Shown: piece by piece, positions 15,895-24,795 of the stretch | Layout: each line of letters starts with the position of its first letter | Position numbering within the stretch: position 1 is the stretch's first letter | Origin: SPCO01 sp964579825 | Lineage (GTDB): Bacteria > Chloroflexota > Limnocylindria > Limnocylindrales > CSP1-4 | Direction: 5' to 3' | Assembly (NCBI GenBank): GCA_964579825.1 | Contig: CAZOHT010000007.1 | Span: forward strand, 46,326-110,325 | Length of the DNA stretch: 64,000 bases | Notes under the pieces: generated by a model | Told to the model about the DNA's origin: nothing | The model's database searches: none | The model's input: the letters and a program-made list of their open reading frames with translations, nothing else | Position numbers and translations under genes: made by a program

Positions 15895-16513
15895 GGGATC
15901 CCTCGGCACGGATCGTGTCGACCAGGACCAGGTCCTCGGGCGTGTCAAGGTCCACCGACAGCGGCCCGTCGATCTCGCGGTACTCGGCCCCCACCGCCGT
16001 CGCCGCGGCCCGGTGGGCGGCGCGACTGTCCGGCCCGAACGCGATGTCGATGACGTCCGGTGGCCGGAGCGCCAGCGCGTTCGTGCCGGCCCCGTGCCGG
16101 TCCGGGGCGAGCACCACGGTCGGACCCGGGTCCTCGTACAGGGCGCCGATCAGGTCGTCGAGAGCGGTCGTCGTGATGAACGGCAGATCGATCGGCACGA
16201 TGACCACGGCCTCGGCGCCACCGGCGACGACGTCGTCACGCGCGTCGCGAACGCCAGCGTTGAGTCCGACGGTCCGTTGGCGCAGCGTTCGAGCACCGAC
16301 ATCGGCCGCCCAGCCGAGGACGGTGTGGTCCGGGCTGACGACGAGCACGTCCTCGATGCGCGCGACCGATTCGACCGCCGCCAGGGTTCGCGCCACCAGG
16401 CCTTCGACGAGGTCATGGCGCTCTTCCGCGTCGAGTGACTCGCCGAGCCGGGTCTTGGCCCCTTCGATCGCGGCGACGGGGACGATGGCCGCGATGCGGC
16501 CCGGCTCGCTCAT
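15884..16513 (-). CDS. cofC: 2-phospho-L-lactate (or phosphoenolpyruvate) guanylyltransferase
   Basis: CofC/FbiD nucleotidyltransferase of 209 residues that activates the F420 side-chain precursor with GTP. Typical features are IVPVAAIEGAKTRLG at the N-terminus, VVIVPIDLPFI in the middle and LSVDLDTPEDL near the C-terminus. Whether it uses phospholactate, PEP or 3-phosphoglycerate cannot be told from sequence. The start overlaps the cofD stop by 4 nt. Confidence 0.93.
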   Translation of the reverse strand: MSEPGRIAAIVPVAAIEGAKTRLGESLDAEERHDLVEGLVARTLAAVESVARIEDVLVVSPDHTVLGWAADVGARTLRQRTVGLNAGVRDARDDVVAGGAEAVVIVPIDLPFITTTALDDLIGALYEDPGPTVVLAPDRHGAGTNALALRPPDVIDIAFGPDSRAAHRAAATAVGAEYREIDGPLSVDLDTPEDLVLVDTIRAEGSHVG

Positions 16514-17463
16514 GACGGCTCGGCGCCCGCTGCGAGCGCCAGCAGATCACGTGCCAGCCGCGCCCGACCGGCCTCGTCGGCCATGATCGTATCGGTGACG
16601 TGCGTGCCCAGCCCCAGGGCGGCGATGGCGGGTGCCACGGCGGCGTCGACGTCATCGAGCACGAAGCGGTCCGTGTACGGAGCGAGGAGCTCCGCCACGC
16701 CCAGGGCGCTCGACTGGTGGCCGAGCGATGCCAGCATCCGATCGGCCGGGCCCTTGAGCGCGCGCCCGCCGACGATGCCGCTGATGGTCATCACCTGGGC
16801 ACCACACGCTCGCGCCGCCGCGATCGCGTCGGCCATGCCGGGCACCGCGAGGATCGGTCCCAGCGAGACGATCGGGTTGGACGGACCGATGACGATGAGG
16901 TCCGCGTCACCCAGGGCGCCGACCACGTCCGCGGTCGGTGTCGCCGCCTCGATCCCGTCGAAGCGGACCTCACGGACGTCCGGCGCCTGGTGTCGGTGCA
17001 CGAAGTATTCCTGGAAGTCGAGCCACCCCTCGTCGGTCCGCACCTGCGTCCGGACCGGCGCGTCGGTCATCGGCAGGATCCGGGTCGGCAGCCCGAGCGA
17101 CGCCTGGAGCGCGAGGACCGCCTCGGTCAGCGACGCGCCCCGCCGCATCCGTGCCGACCGGGCGATGTGGGTCGCGAAGTCGCGGTCGCCGAGGCCGAAC
17201 CAGCCTTCCTCGCCGTAGGCCTTGAGCCCGTCCATGACGGTCCACGTCTCGCCGGCGATCCCCCAACCGCGCTCGAAGTCGAAGCGGCCACCGAGCATGT
17301 ATAGGACCGCGTCGTGGTCGGGCATGACGAGCAGCCCGTGGCGCTCGACGTCGTCGCCGGTATTGACGATGACCGTCAGGTCACCGGGCGGCAGGACCGC
17401 CTGGAGTCCCTCGGCGAGCTTCGCCCCACCGGTCCCGCCGGCCAGGATGACGACGCGGGTCAC
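16510..17463 (-). CDS. cofD: 2-phospho-L-lactate transferase (FO to F420-0 step)
   Basis: Transfers the activated phospholactyl or PEP unit to the deazaflavin FO. The 317-residue protein begins at GTG 17463 with VVILAGGTGGAKLAEGL. The VNTGDDVERHGL motif and the IGPSNPIVSLGPIL motif are diagnostic. It heads the cofD-cofC-cofE block and begins 12 nt after the PPOX gene. The FO synthase gene is not in the window. Confidence 0.95.
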   Translation of the reverse strand: MTRVVILAGGTGGAKLAEGLQAVLPPGDLTVIVNTGDDVERHGLLVMPDHDAVLYMLGGRFDFERGWGIAGETWTVMDGLKAYGEEGWFGLGDRDFATHIARSARMRRGASLTEAVLALQASLGLPTRILPMTDAPVRTQVRTDEGWLDFQEYFVHRHQAPDVREVRFDGIEAATPTADVVGALGDADLIVIGPSNPIVSLGPILAVPGMADAIAAARACGAQVMTISGIVGGRALKGPADRMLASLGHQSSALGVAELLAPYTDRFVLDDVDAAVAPAIAALGLGTHVTDTIMADEAGRARLARDLLALAAGAEPS

Positions 17464-17475
17464 CGGTCGCGCCCG

Positions 17476-17889
17476 TCAGTCGAGGTGTTCGTGGACGGCC
17501 CCGACCCGGATCACGAAGCTGATGCGCTCCTGCGAGGCGAATCGCTCGATCTTCCCCGGCACGACGTCAGGCTCGTGGGCGTGATAGCGCCGGGCCATCT
17601 CGAAGATGTCCTCGTGGGCGATCGCCTGGTCCGTGATCGGTTCCGCGACGCCGGTGACGCCGACCCACTGGTAGCCGTCGCCGCCCGCCCGGACCGCCAG
17701 CGAGACGCGCGGATCGCGCAGCAGGTTGTTCGGCCAGCGTCGACCGGCGAGGCTGTTGATGCGGATGGTCTCGCCGTCCAGGGTGTACCAGACGGTGGCC
17801 TGGCGGGGCGCGCCGTCGTCGTCGATCGTGGCGACGGTGGCGTAGTGGGGGTTGTCGAGGAAGGCGCGAGTCTGGTCAGAGAGGGTCAT
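17476..17889 (-). CDS. PPOX-class F420-dependent oxidoreductase
   Basis: Split beta-barrel flavin/deazaflavin reductase of 137 residues (pyridoxamine 5'-phosphate oxidase-like fold). ATVATIDDDGAPRQATVWY and the NNLLRDPRVSLAV strand are typical of the F420-binding subgroup. The ATG (17889) overlaps the EAL gene stop by 4 nt, and the gene precedes cofD, so cofactor synthesis and a cofactor user are co-expressed. Substrate unknown. Confidence 0.9.
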   Translation of the reverse strand: MTLSDQTRAFLDNPHYATVATIDDDGAPRQATVWYTLDGETIRINSLAGRRWPNNLLRDPRVSLAVRAGGDGYQWVGVTGVAEPITDQAIAHEDIFEMARRYHAHEPDVVPGKIERFASQERISFVIRVGAVHEHLD

Positions 17890-19031
17890 GCACCCGATGG
17901 TACGCGAGCCGGCCGGCGGACGGGCCCACGGGTCTCGGCGTCGACGGCGCGAGGTGGCATCGGTTCGGCCGCGGGACGGCCCAGCAGGTACCCCTGCCCG
18001 AGGTCCACCCCGAGTTCGCGCAGGGTGGACAGGTCGACCCGCTTCTCGATCCCTTCCGCGAGCAGCGTGGCGCCGATCCGACCGCCGAACGAGACGAATG
18101 CCTCGACGAGGGCCTGCTTGGCGTCGTCGTGGGCGATGCCGTGGACGATGTCGCGGTCGATCTTGATGACCGACGGCCGAAGCGCGGCGATGAGCGCGAA
18201 GCTGGCGTAGCCGGCGCCCGCGTCGTCGACGGCGAACCCGAAGCGGAGTCGGCGCAGGGCCTTGACCTGGCGCTGCAACGGGACGACGTCGGACACGGCC
18301 TGCTGCTCCGTGCACTCGAGGGTGATCTGGTCCGGCGTCATCCCGGCCTCGCGGACGAGTGCTGCGAGCGTCTCGGCCTGGAACGTCGGGTCCAGCATGC
18401 TCGCGGGCGTCATGTTGATCGCGATCCGGAGCGGGCTCTCGCCGGCGTCCCGTCGCGCCCGGTCCAGTTCGGCGGCCCGTTCGAGGACGGCCCGGACGAT
18501 GAACGTGTCGAGTTCCACCGACCGCCCTGTCGCGATCGCCGCCATGACGACCGCGCTGATCGACTGGGGCAGCATCGGCATCTGTGGCCGGAACAGGCAC
18601 TCGTATTCGCGCAACTCACCGGTCGAAAGGCACACGATCGGCTGGAACGCCACGGTGTGGAGCTTCCGCAGGCTGAAGAAGTAGTCGAGCATCCGCGACT
18701 GGACCAGTTGGGGCGACTGGCCCATGCCGATCCGGTCCGCGAGGCCGGATGCCTGCACGGCGGCCGACAGCGCGTACAGGTAGCGGTCACGCTCAGGCAG
18801 GCTCTGGTCGATCGGGACGATGCCGAAATCCGGGTTGCTGACCTGGTCCGAGACTTCCTGGGCCAGGGCGTCGGTGAGCAGCTCCGCGGAGGCGATCAGG
18901 ACGGTGCCGGAGTCCAGTTCGAGGACGCGGGCCGACGGCAGCTCGATGGCCAGCCGATTGACGAATCGGATGTCGCGGGACCAGAGGAGCCGCTCTTCGC
19001 TGGGGTGGCGCTGCGGCTGGAAGAGACGCAC
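17886..19031 (-). CDS. EAL-domain cyclic-di-GMP phosphodiesterase or binder
   Basis: The 381-residue protein has an N-terminal region of about 125 residues without a clear family, then an EAL domain. The signature is YECLFRP in place of EAL, so the metal-binding Glu is kept. INMTP, the catalytic-loop form DDAGAGYASF (usual DDFGTG), IKIDRDIV, LLAEGIE and GQGYLLGRP are present. It may therefore be active, though the altered loop leaves that open. It is the first cistron of the F420 operon, coupled to the PPOX gene by an ATGA overlap. Start GTG 19031. Confidence 0.88.
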   Translation of the reverse strand: MRLFQPQRHPSEERLLWSRDIRFVNRLAIELPSARVLELDSGTVLIASAELLTDALAQEVSDQVSNPDFGIVPIDQSLPERDRYLYALSAAVQASGLADRIGMGQSPQLVQSRMLDYFFSLRKLHTVAFQPIVCLSTGELREYECLFRPQMPMLPQSISAVVMAAIATGRSVELDTFIVRAVLERAAELDRARRDAGESPLRIAINMTPASMLDPTFQAETLAALVREAGMTPDQITLECTEQQAVSDVVPLQRQVKALRRLRFGFAVDDAGAGYASFALIAALRPSVIKIDRDIVHGIAHDDAKQALVEAFVSFGGRIGATLLAEGIEKRVDLSTLRELGVDLGQGYLLGRPAAEPMPPRAVDAETRGPVRRPARVPSGA

Positions 19032-19202
19032 GTCTTGGATGATGCCCCTCGACCTCGGCTGACGGTCCCCGGTAACGGTCCCGGGACCGGCCCGCGATTG
19101 GTACTAGGGTCCTGTTCCTGAGAGTCAGCTGAGACGGGCGAGGCGGCCTAGGATACGCGGGCCGGCACGAGGATCGGACCGGAATGAGGCACGGAGGGAT
19201 AC

Positions 19203-20051
19203 GTGACGGACACGGCGGAGATCGGGGTCTTCGGGGGCTCGGGGTTCTACTCGCTGCTCGAGGACGTGCGCGAGGTCAAGGTGGACACGCCGTACGGCCC
19301 ACCATCGGATTCGATCTTCCTGGCGGAGGTCGCCGGCCGGCGCGTCGCGTTCCTGCCGCGCCACGGTCGCCGCCACACGATCCCGCCGCACAAGATCAAT
19401 TACCGCGCCAACGTCTGGGCGATGCGTTCGCTCGGCGTGAAGGCGGCGATCTCGCCATGTGCCGCGGGCTCGCTCCAGCTCGCCGTCAAGCCCGGTGACT
19501 TCGTCGTGTGCGACCAGTTCGTGGACCGCACGACCGGCCGCATCGACACGTTCTTCGATGGCCCGATCGTGACCCACCTCTCGTCCGCCGAGATCTACGA
19601 CCCGGTCCTGCGCCAGCTGGCCATCGACACGATCCGCGACCACGGCATCGAGGTCCACGAACGCGGCACGGTCGTCGTCATCGGCGGGCCCCGCTTCTCG
19701 ACGAAGTCCGAGTCGAAGTGGTTCAGCGACGCCGGCTGGGAGGTCATCAACATGACCCAGTACCCCGAGGCGTGGCTGTGTCGCGAGCTCGGGATGGCGG
19801 TCGTCAACATCAGCCTGATCACGGACTACGACGCGGGTGTCCACGAAGGCACCGAAGCCGTCGATGCGATGAGCGTGCTGGAGGTCTTCCAGCAGAACGC
19901 CAGCCGGATCCAGGCCGTCGTGCTGGACCTGATCGGCCGGTTCCCGGCGGACCTGGACGCGCTGGGTGCACTCGATGCGCTCGGCCCGACCCGCGGCGAC
20001 GGCCACGCGATGTCGAGCGAGGACATCCGGTTGTTCGAGACCGGGCTCTAG
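19203..20051 (+). CDS. mtnP: MtnP-type 5'-methylthioadenosine (or purine nucleoside) phosphorylase
   Basis: Cleaves methylthioadenosine with phosphate in methionine salvage. The 282-residue protein opens with IGVFGGSGFYSLLE. RHGRRHTIPPHKINYRAN and VVIGGPRFSTKSESKWF are the phosphate and substrate motifs, and INMTQYPEAWLCRE follows. A strong GGAGGG lies 4 nt before GTG 19203, and TAGGAT (19149-19154) is a possible -10. Purine nucleoside phosphorylase of the same fold is the main alternative. Confidence 0.93.
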   Translation: MTDTAEIGVFGGSGFYSLLEDVREVKVDTPYGPPSDSIFLAEVAGRRVAFLPRHGRRHTIPPHKINYRANVWAMRSLGVKAAISPCAAGSLQLAVKPGDFVVCDQFVDRTTGRIDTFFDGPIVTHLSSAEIYDPVLRQLAIDTIRDHGIEVHERGTVVVIGGPRFSTKSESKWFSDAGWEVINMTQYPEAWLCRELGMAVVNISLITDYDAGVHEGTEAVDAMSVLEVFQQNASRIQAVVLDLIGRFPADLDALGALDALGPTRGDGHAMSSEDIRLFETGL

Positions 20052-20055
20052 TCGC

Positions 20056-20922
20056 GTGGTGGACGCGGGCGGCGCGGGCGGCGCACGTGACGGGCTGCCG
20101 ATCGGGGTCTGCCTGCGGGCTATCCGGGCCGAACCGCTGTGGTGGCTGGAGAGCGCCCGCCGGTTGGAAGCCGCCGGGTATCGCGGCGTGTGGAGCTGGG
20201 ATCACTTCATGGGCAAGGGCGACCCGACCGTCCCGGTCGTCGAGGGCTGGACGATCCTCGCGATGGCCGCGGCCCAGACCTCGAGGGTGACGGTGGGGCC
20301 GTTCGTGCTCAACGTCATGAACCGCCACCCCGCGCTGGTCGCCCGGATGGCCTCCACGCTCCAGATCGCGAGCGGTGGCCGGCTGGTGCTGGGGATCGGC
20401 ATCGGCGGGGCTCCCAGGGAGCACGCCGCCTATGGCATGGCCTTCCCCGAGCCCGCGGAGCGCGTCGCGCGCCTGGAGGAGGCGATCGCCGTCATGCGGG
20501 CGCTGTGGAGCGGCGGGCCGGTCACGCGCGAGTCGGCCCTCTACCCGTTGCGGGACGCCGCGGCCTATCCGATCCCGACGCCACCACCACCGATCGTCAT
20601 CGGCGGGGAGACGCCGGCCGGGGCGCGCCTGGCCGGGCGGATCGGTGACGGCTGGAGCGCGTTCGACGTGAACTTCGAGGCGAACCTGCCGCTGTACCTG
20701 GCGTCCCTCGAGGCGGCCGGGCGGCGGCGTGAGGACCAGCGCGTGATCGTCGGGTTCCAGGGCGACTGGCTCGGGGAGGAGTCGGTCATCGACAGTCCCT
20801 GGGTGACCGCGCCGCGCGACGCCTGGGATCGATGGCGCGCCGCAGGCGCGGATGAGGTCATCGTCCTGGCCAAGACGACCGAGGACGTCGATGCGCTGGT
20901 CGGAGCCGTCGACCGCTGGTAA
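20056..20922 (+). CDS. LLM-class F420-dependent oxidoreductase (second copy)
   Basis: Luciferase-like TIM barrel of 288 residues. GYRGVWSWDHFMGKGD, LVLGIGIGGAPREHAAYG and IVIGGETPAGARLAG are typical. It begins with a GTG pair (20056/20059) 4 nt after the mtnP stop, so it is probably co-transcribed. It is only distantly similar to the enzyme at 12983-13882. Substrate unknown; use of F420 is inferred from family and from the local F420 genes. Confidence 0.88.
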   Translation: MVDAGGAGGARDGLPIGVCLRAIRAEPLWWLESARRLEAAGYRGVWSWDHFMGKGDPTVPVVEGWTILAMAAAQTSRVTVGPFVLNVMNRHPALVARMASTLQIASGGRLVLGIGIGGAPREHAAYGMAFPEPAERVARLEEAIAVMRALWSGGPVTRESALYPLRDAAAYPIPTPPPPIVIGGETPAGARLAGRIGDGWSAFDVNFEANLPLYLASLEAAGRRREDQRVIVGFQGDWLGEESVIDSPWVTAPRDAWDRWRAAGADEVIVLAKTTEDVDALVGAVDRW

Positions 20923-21204
20923 GCCGGAGGACACGACGAAGCCTGGCGCACGAGGCCACCGGCGGGAGCCCGGCCAGCCGCGGACCCGGTACGGCCGCTG
21001 ACATCGGGCGCCTGCGGCTTCATCGGCCTGGCTGATCGGATCGCGTCCATCCACGCTCGGTGAAGCGGAAGATCGAACGGACTTCGAACCTGGTCACGCT
21101 CGCTCGTATCGATCCCGATCAGCCAGCCTGGTCAAGAGCCGCCGCGCGACCGGCCGGAGCGCCTGGCCCAGGCTCCCGTCGCCCATCCGTGGCACCATCG
21201 GACC
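20923..21204. other. Intergenic spacer, 282 bp
   Basis: Nothing convincing was found: no RNA gene or terminator with a U-tract. CACCAT sits 6 nt before GTG 21205 and may be a variant leaderless -10 box for the next gene. Confidence 0.5.
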
Positions 21205-21678
21205 GTGACTGCCTCCACCGACCCCGTCCACGCCGCCCAGACGCATCCGTGCGTGCGCTGCGGGGCGCCGGTGGCGCTCGACGTCGGCCTGTGTGAGCGA
21301 TGCAACCCGCTCGGCCTGAAGGACTCGTCCGCCTCGCAGGTCCATGGCACGGTCGTGATCGCCATCGTCCTGGCCGTCGTGGGACTCGCGATCGTCGGCC
21401 GCCTGTCGCTGTCGGGGGTCGGACCCTTCCCGAGCACGTTCGTGAGCGCGGTGCCGGACGCCGACGGCCTGGCCGTGACGCTCACGGTCACGAATTCGGG
21501 GAGCAGCGCCGGCCAGACCACCTGCCGGCTCACCGACCCGCTCGACCGGAACGGCAACGCCGGCGGGTTCGTCCTCAGCCCCCAGATCCAGCCCGGGGCG
21601 TCCGTGACGTTCACCAAGCGCGTGACGGCATTCGGCAGCGAGGCGAGGACCCTGGACGTCGCCTGCAGCGCCCCGTGA
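21205..21678 (+). CDS. Zinc-ribbon, single-pass membrane protein
   Basis: 157 residues. An N-terminal zinc ribbon (CVRCGAPVALDVGLCERC, four cysteines) faces the cytoplasm. One transmembrane helix follows at about 47-68, then an outer domain with a beta-sandwich look (VTLTVTNSGSSAGQTTCRL) and two cysteines. The family is unknown to me; similar proteins occur in actinobacteria and Chloroflexota. Its stop overlaps the next start (GTGA). Confidence 0.75.
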   Translation: MTASTDPVHAAQTHPCVRCGAPVALDVGLCERCNPLGLKDSSASQVHGTVVIAIVLAVVGLAIVGRLSLSGVGPFPSTFVSAVPDADGLAVTLTVTNSGSSAGQTTCRLTDPLDRNGNAGGFVLSPQIQPGASVTFTKRVTAFGSEARTLDVACSAP

Positions 21679-22475
21679 CGGCCCTCCGCGCGGACCTGTC
21701 GTTCGCGAGCGACCTGGCCGTCCAGGCGGGCGAGATCCTGATGGATCGCTACGAGCGCCTCGAGCGGATCGACTACAAGAGCGCGCGCGACGTCGTCACC
21801 GAGGCCGATCACCAGTCCGAGGCGCTCATCCTCGACGCGATCCGCGCGCGCTATCCGACGGACGCGATCCTGGCCGAGGAGACCGGGGAACATCGCGCGG
21901 TCGCCGGCGAGGCCCCGACGTCGGGTCGCGGGCGGGTCTGGATCGTGGATCCGCTCGATGGGACCGTGAACTACGCCAACGGCCTGCCGGTGTTCTGCGT
22001 CTCGATCGCCCTGGTCGTGGATGGGGCACCGGCGATGGGCGTGATCCTGGATCCCACCCGGCGCGAGCTGTTCGCGGCCACGGCCGATGGGCCGGCCACG
22101 CTCAACGGCGCGGCCATCCATGCGTCCGACAAGGATCGGCTGTCGGACTTCGTCATCTCCATGTCGCTCACCGGGCGGACGGCCGTCACCCGCGCCCGGA
22201 ACGTGCGCCAGGCGATCCGTATCCCGCGTTCGATGGGCTCGGCGGCCCTCGCGCTGGCCTATGTCGCCAACGGCCGGTTCGATGCGTTCATCCAGCAGGG
22301 TGGCCTCTCGGCCTGGGACGTGGCGGCGGCCGGCCTCATCGCCGAGCGCGGCGGCGCCACCGTCACGGCGATGGACGGCGGCCCGTGGTTCGATCTCGGC
22401 CACTCGCCGAAGTCGATCGGGATCCTGGCGGCCCCGACCGCCCACCACGACGAGCTCCTGAGACTCGTCCGCTAG
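21675..22475 (+). CDS. Inositol monophosphatase family protein
   Basis: Mg-dependent sugar-phosphate phosphatase of 266 residues. Metal-site motifs are AEETGEH, WIVDPLDGTVNYANG and the C-terminal LSAWDVAAAGLIAERGG. Possible substrates are inositol-1-phosphate, histidinol phosphate, PAP or fructose-1,6-bisphosphate; sequence alone does not decide. GTG 21675 overlaps the preceding stop by 4 nt, so expression is coupled with the zinc-ribbon protein. Confidence 0.93.
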   Translation: MTALRADLSFASDLAVQAGEILMDRYERLERIDYKSARDVVTEADHQSEALILDAIRARYPTDAILAEETGEHRAVAGEAPTSGRGRVWIVDPLDGTVNYANGLPVFCVSIALVVDGAPAMGVILDPTRRELFAATADGPATLNGAAIHASDKDRLSDFVISMSLTGRTAVTRARNVRQAIRIPRSMGSAALALAYVANGRFDAFIQQGGLSAWDVAAAGLIAERGGATVTAMDGGPWFDLGHSPKSIGILAAPTAHHDELLRLVR

Positions 22476-22527
22476 ACCGTTCGCGCCTGATCTTCGGTAC
22501 CTCGCCCGGGCAGCCAGGGTCGTGTGG

Positions 22528-22550
22528 TACGGTGTGCGACATGAGCACAC
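22528..22550 (+). promoter_or_regulatory. Promoter/operator of the toxin-antitoxin pair
   Basis: TACGGT (22528-22533) lies 7 nt before ATG 22541. GTGTGC (22532-22537) and GCACAC (22545-22550) form an inverted repeat across the start codon, a likely site for autorepression by the antitoxin. Confidence 0.5.
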
Positions 22551-22963
22551 AACCGCGTGTCCATCGGTCGTTCCGGCTGCGGGCCGACACGTCCAAGCGC
22601 CTCGAGCGTCGCGCCTCCGAGACGGGCGAGACGTATACGTCGCTTGCGGAGCGCTACATCGACGAAGGGCTTCGTCATGCCGACCACCCCGGGATCGACT
22701 TCGTCGACGGACCGGCAGGGCGTCGTGCCAGGGTCATCGGGACCGGTCTCGGGGCCTGGGAGGTGATCGAGGTCCTGCGAGCCAACGATGGCTCGACCGC
22801 CGACACGGCGAACTACCTTGGGATCCCGGAGTCATCCGTCATCGCAGCGCTCGGGTACTACGGCGACTATCCGGACGAGATCGACCATTGGATCGATCGC
22901 AATCGCGCGATCTCCGAGCGTGAAGAGGCCAAGTGGCTCCGCGCTAGGCACGCGATGTCGTGA
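22541..22963 (+). CDS. DUF433 antitoxin with ribbon-helix-helix N-terminus
   Basis: 140 residues. An N-terminal part resembling ribbon-helix-helix DNA binding (HRSFRLRADTSKRLERRASE) is followed by a DUF433-like winged domain (about 50-120) with GTGLGAWEVIEVLRANDGST and SSVIAALGYYGDYPDEID. DUF433 proteins are VapB-like partners of PIN-fold toxins. Its stop overlaps the toxin start by 4 nt (GTGA). The start is supported by the TACGGT box and by a palindrome over the ATG that suggests autoregulation. Confidence 0.82.
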   Translation: MSTQPRVHRSFRLRADTSKRLERRASETGETYTSLAERYIDEGLRHADHPGIDFVDGPAGRRARVIGTGLGAWEVIEVLRANDGSTADTANYLGIPESSVIAALGYYGDYPDEIDHWIDRNRAISEREEAKWLRARHAMS

Positions 22964-23352
22964 GACTGCTCCTCGACGAGCACATCTCGCCCACGGTGGC
23001 CGTCGAGCTCCGTCGCCTCGAGCACGATGTCGATGCCGTTGCGGAGCGCGATGACCTGCGGGGGCGCTTGGACGTCGAGGTCTTCGCGAAGGCGGCAGTC
23101 GAGCGTCGTGCTGTGGTCACGTTCGATGTCAGCGACTACCTGCCGCTGGTGCATGGCTCGATCCAGCTGGGCCATCGCCATGGCGGGTTGATCCTCCTGT
23201 CGTCCTCCAGGCCGTGGACGACCGGTGAGGCGACCGGTGGTCTCGCGGCCGCCCTGGCCGTCCTCATGCTCACGTACCCCGCCGACGACGACTTCGCGGA
23301 TCGAGTCGAGTGGTTGCAGCCTGCCGAGGATCAGCCGTCACGCCAGCGGTGA
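22960..23352 (+). CDS. DUF5615 PIN-like toxin
   Basis: 130-residue PIN-like ribonuclease candidate. The N-terminus MRLLLDEHISPTVAVELRR supplies the first acidic pair, and AVVTFDVSDY holds the second acidic cluster, as in DUF5615. It is translated from a GTG that overlaps the antitoxin stop. The last 22 bp overlap the 3' end of the convergent exonuclease gene. Toxicity is inferred from family and context. Confidence 0.85.
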   Translation: MRLLLDEHISPTVAVELRRLEHDVDAVAERDDLRGRLDVEVFAKAAVERRAVVTFDVSDYLPLVHGSIQLGHRHGGLILLSSSRPWTTGEATGGLAAALAVLMLTYPADDDFADRVEWLQPAEDQPSRQR

Positions 23353-24233
23353 GGCCGGCGGGCGAGGCGGTCGAGGCCCCATTCGTCGCAGAAGGCCTCC
23401 CACTCGGCGCGCGGCGCGCCGTCCCAGCGCAGCTCCTCGACATCGGTCTGGCGGATCGGGACACCGTCGTCGGTCGTTCGCAGGCGGGCGAGGTCCCGGT
23501 AGAGGATCGCCTCGTCCCAGTGGTCGCGCAGGGTCGCCGCCAGGCCCATCGCCCGCGAGCCACCGATGCCCGGCACCTCCCAGGCGGACGCCTTGGCCGG
23601 GACGTCCTCGTAGTGGCCGTAGCGCATCAGGACCGCGGCCGCGGACTTGGCGCCCCAGCCGGGCAGGCCCGGGAAGCCGTCCGACGAATCGCCGACGAGC
23701 CCGAGCCAGTCCGGGATGGACGCAGGCGGCACGCCCCACTTCTCCCGGACGCCGGCGTCGTCGTACGTCACGTCCCGGCGCCGGTCCCACAGCACGACCC
23801 GGTCGCCCTGGACGAGCTGGGCCATGTCCTTGTCCGGGGTGCAGATGAGGATCCGCTCGACGCGCTCGTCGGCACCGAACAGGACGGCGGCCGCGGCGAT
23901 CGCATCGTCCGCCTCGAACTCGACCATCGGCCACAGGACGAGGCCCAGCGCCGAGATCGCCGCTTCGGCGATCGGGAACTGGGCCAGCAGCTCGGGTGGC
24001 ATCCCGGCCGAGGACTTGTAGCCCGGATACAGGTCGTTGCGAAGGGACTCGATGACCCGGTCCGTGGCGCACCCGACGTGCGTGGCGCCCTGCTCACGGA
24101 GCAGGAACAGCAGCTGGTCGCACAGGCCCGAGACGCCCGAGAGCGGGATGCCGTCGCGACCCAGCACCGGCGGCCGCGGCGCGAAGTGCGCCCGGAAGAG
24201 CTCGTAGGTGGCGTCGACCAGGTGGACCCGCAT
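23331..24233 (-). CDS. 5'-3' exonuclease (flap nuclease fold)
   Basis: 300-residue stand-alone homologue of the DNA polymerase I N-terminal nuclease. MRVHLVDATYELFRAHF and VEFEADDAIAAAA give the first metal site, ICTPDKDMAQLV the second, and GLVGDSSDGFPGLPGWGAKS the helix-hairpin-helix part. ATG 24233 was chosen at the start of the conserved domain. Probably removes flaps or RNA primers. It converges on the toxin gene. Confidence 0.92.
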   Translation of the reverse strand: MRVHLVDATYELFRAHFAPRPPVLGRDGIPLSGVSGLCDQLLFLLREQGATHVGCATDRVIESLRNDLYPGYKSSAGMPPELLAQFPIAEAAISALGLVLWPMVEFEADDAIAAAAVLFGADERVERILICTPDKDMAQLVQGDRVVLWDRRRDVTYDDAGVREKWGVPPASIPDWLGLVGDSSDGFPGLPGWGAKSAAAVLMRYGHYEDVPAKASAWEVPGIGGSRAMGLAATLRDHWDEAILYRDLARLRTTDDGVPIRQTDVEELRWDGAPRAEWEAFCDEWGLDRLARRPHRWRDG

Positions 24234-24243
24234 GCGCGGCGAC

Positions 24244-24795
24244 CTAGGCGGGTTCGGGGTCGGTGGTCTCACCCTCGACGAGATCGCGCAGGCGCTCCAG
24301 GTCCGCCTGGAAGATGGACGCCAGGATCGGCGTGCTCACCAGGGCGCCCAGGTTGGGCAGGACGGGCGGGATGAGGGTCTCATCCCAGCGCACGATCGTC
24401 GTCGTGCCGTCCGCGCCCGCTTCGAGGTCGAAGACCCCGCCGCCCTTGAACAGGCCGTCATGCGTGATCGCGAACCGCGTGGGCGGCTGGTACTCGGTGA
24501 TCGTGACCGGGTCCGTGACGCCGATCCCGAAGATGCGGACGTCGGCTTCGCCGATCGTGCCGACGCCGACCGGGCCGTCGGTCAGGATCCGGACGGCCTT
24601 CATGTCATGCATCCAGCGGGTCTGCCCTTCGATGTCGGCCAGGACCGCCCAGACCCGCTCGATCGGCGCGTCGATGACGACCATCGAGCGGATGGGTTCG
24701 GGTCCGTCGGTCTTGGCGGTCTCGCCGATGAGGCGATCGACCGCGTAACCGATGGTCGCACCGACGAGGCCCAGCCGAAGCAGGCCGCGGATCAT
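24244..24795 (-). CDS. SRPBCC-fold protein with N-terminal membrane anchor
   Basis: 183 residues. A short hydrophobic N-terminus (IRGLLRLGLVGATIGYAVD) precedes a polyketide-cyclase/START-like domain (about 40-170) beginning SMVVIDAPIERVWAVLADIE. Members bind hydrophobic ligands; the ligand here is unknown. The ATG overlaps the nicotinamidase stop by 4 nt, so it is the second gene of that pair. Confidence 0.85.
   Translation of the reverse strand: MIRGLLRLGLVGATIGYAVDRLIGETAKTDGPEPIRSMVVIDAPIERVWAVLADIEGQTRWMHDMKAVRILTDGPVGVGTIGEADVRIFGIGVTDPVTITEYQPPTRFAITHDGLFKGGGVFDLEAGADGTTTIVRWDETLIPPVLPNLGALVSTPILASIFQADLERLRDLVEGETTDPEPA

Noticed and set aside
20923..21204. Possible tRNA (TTCGAAC-like stretch near 21080)
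   Set aside because: No acceptor or anticodon stem can be folded around it.
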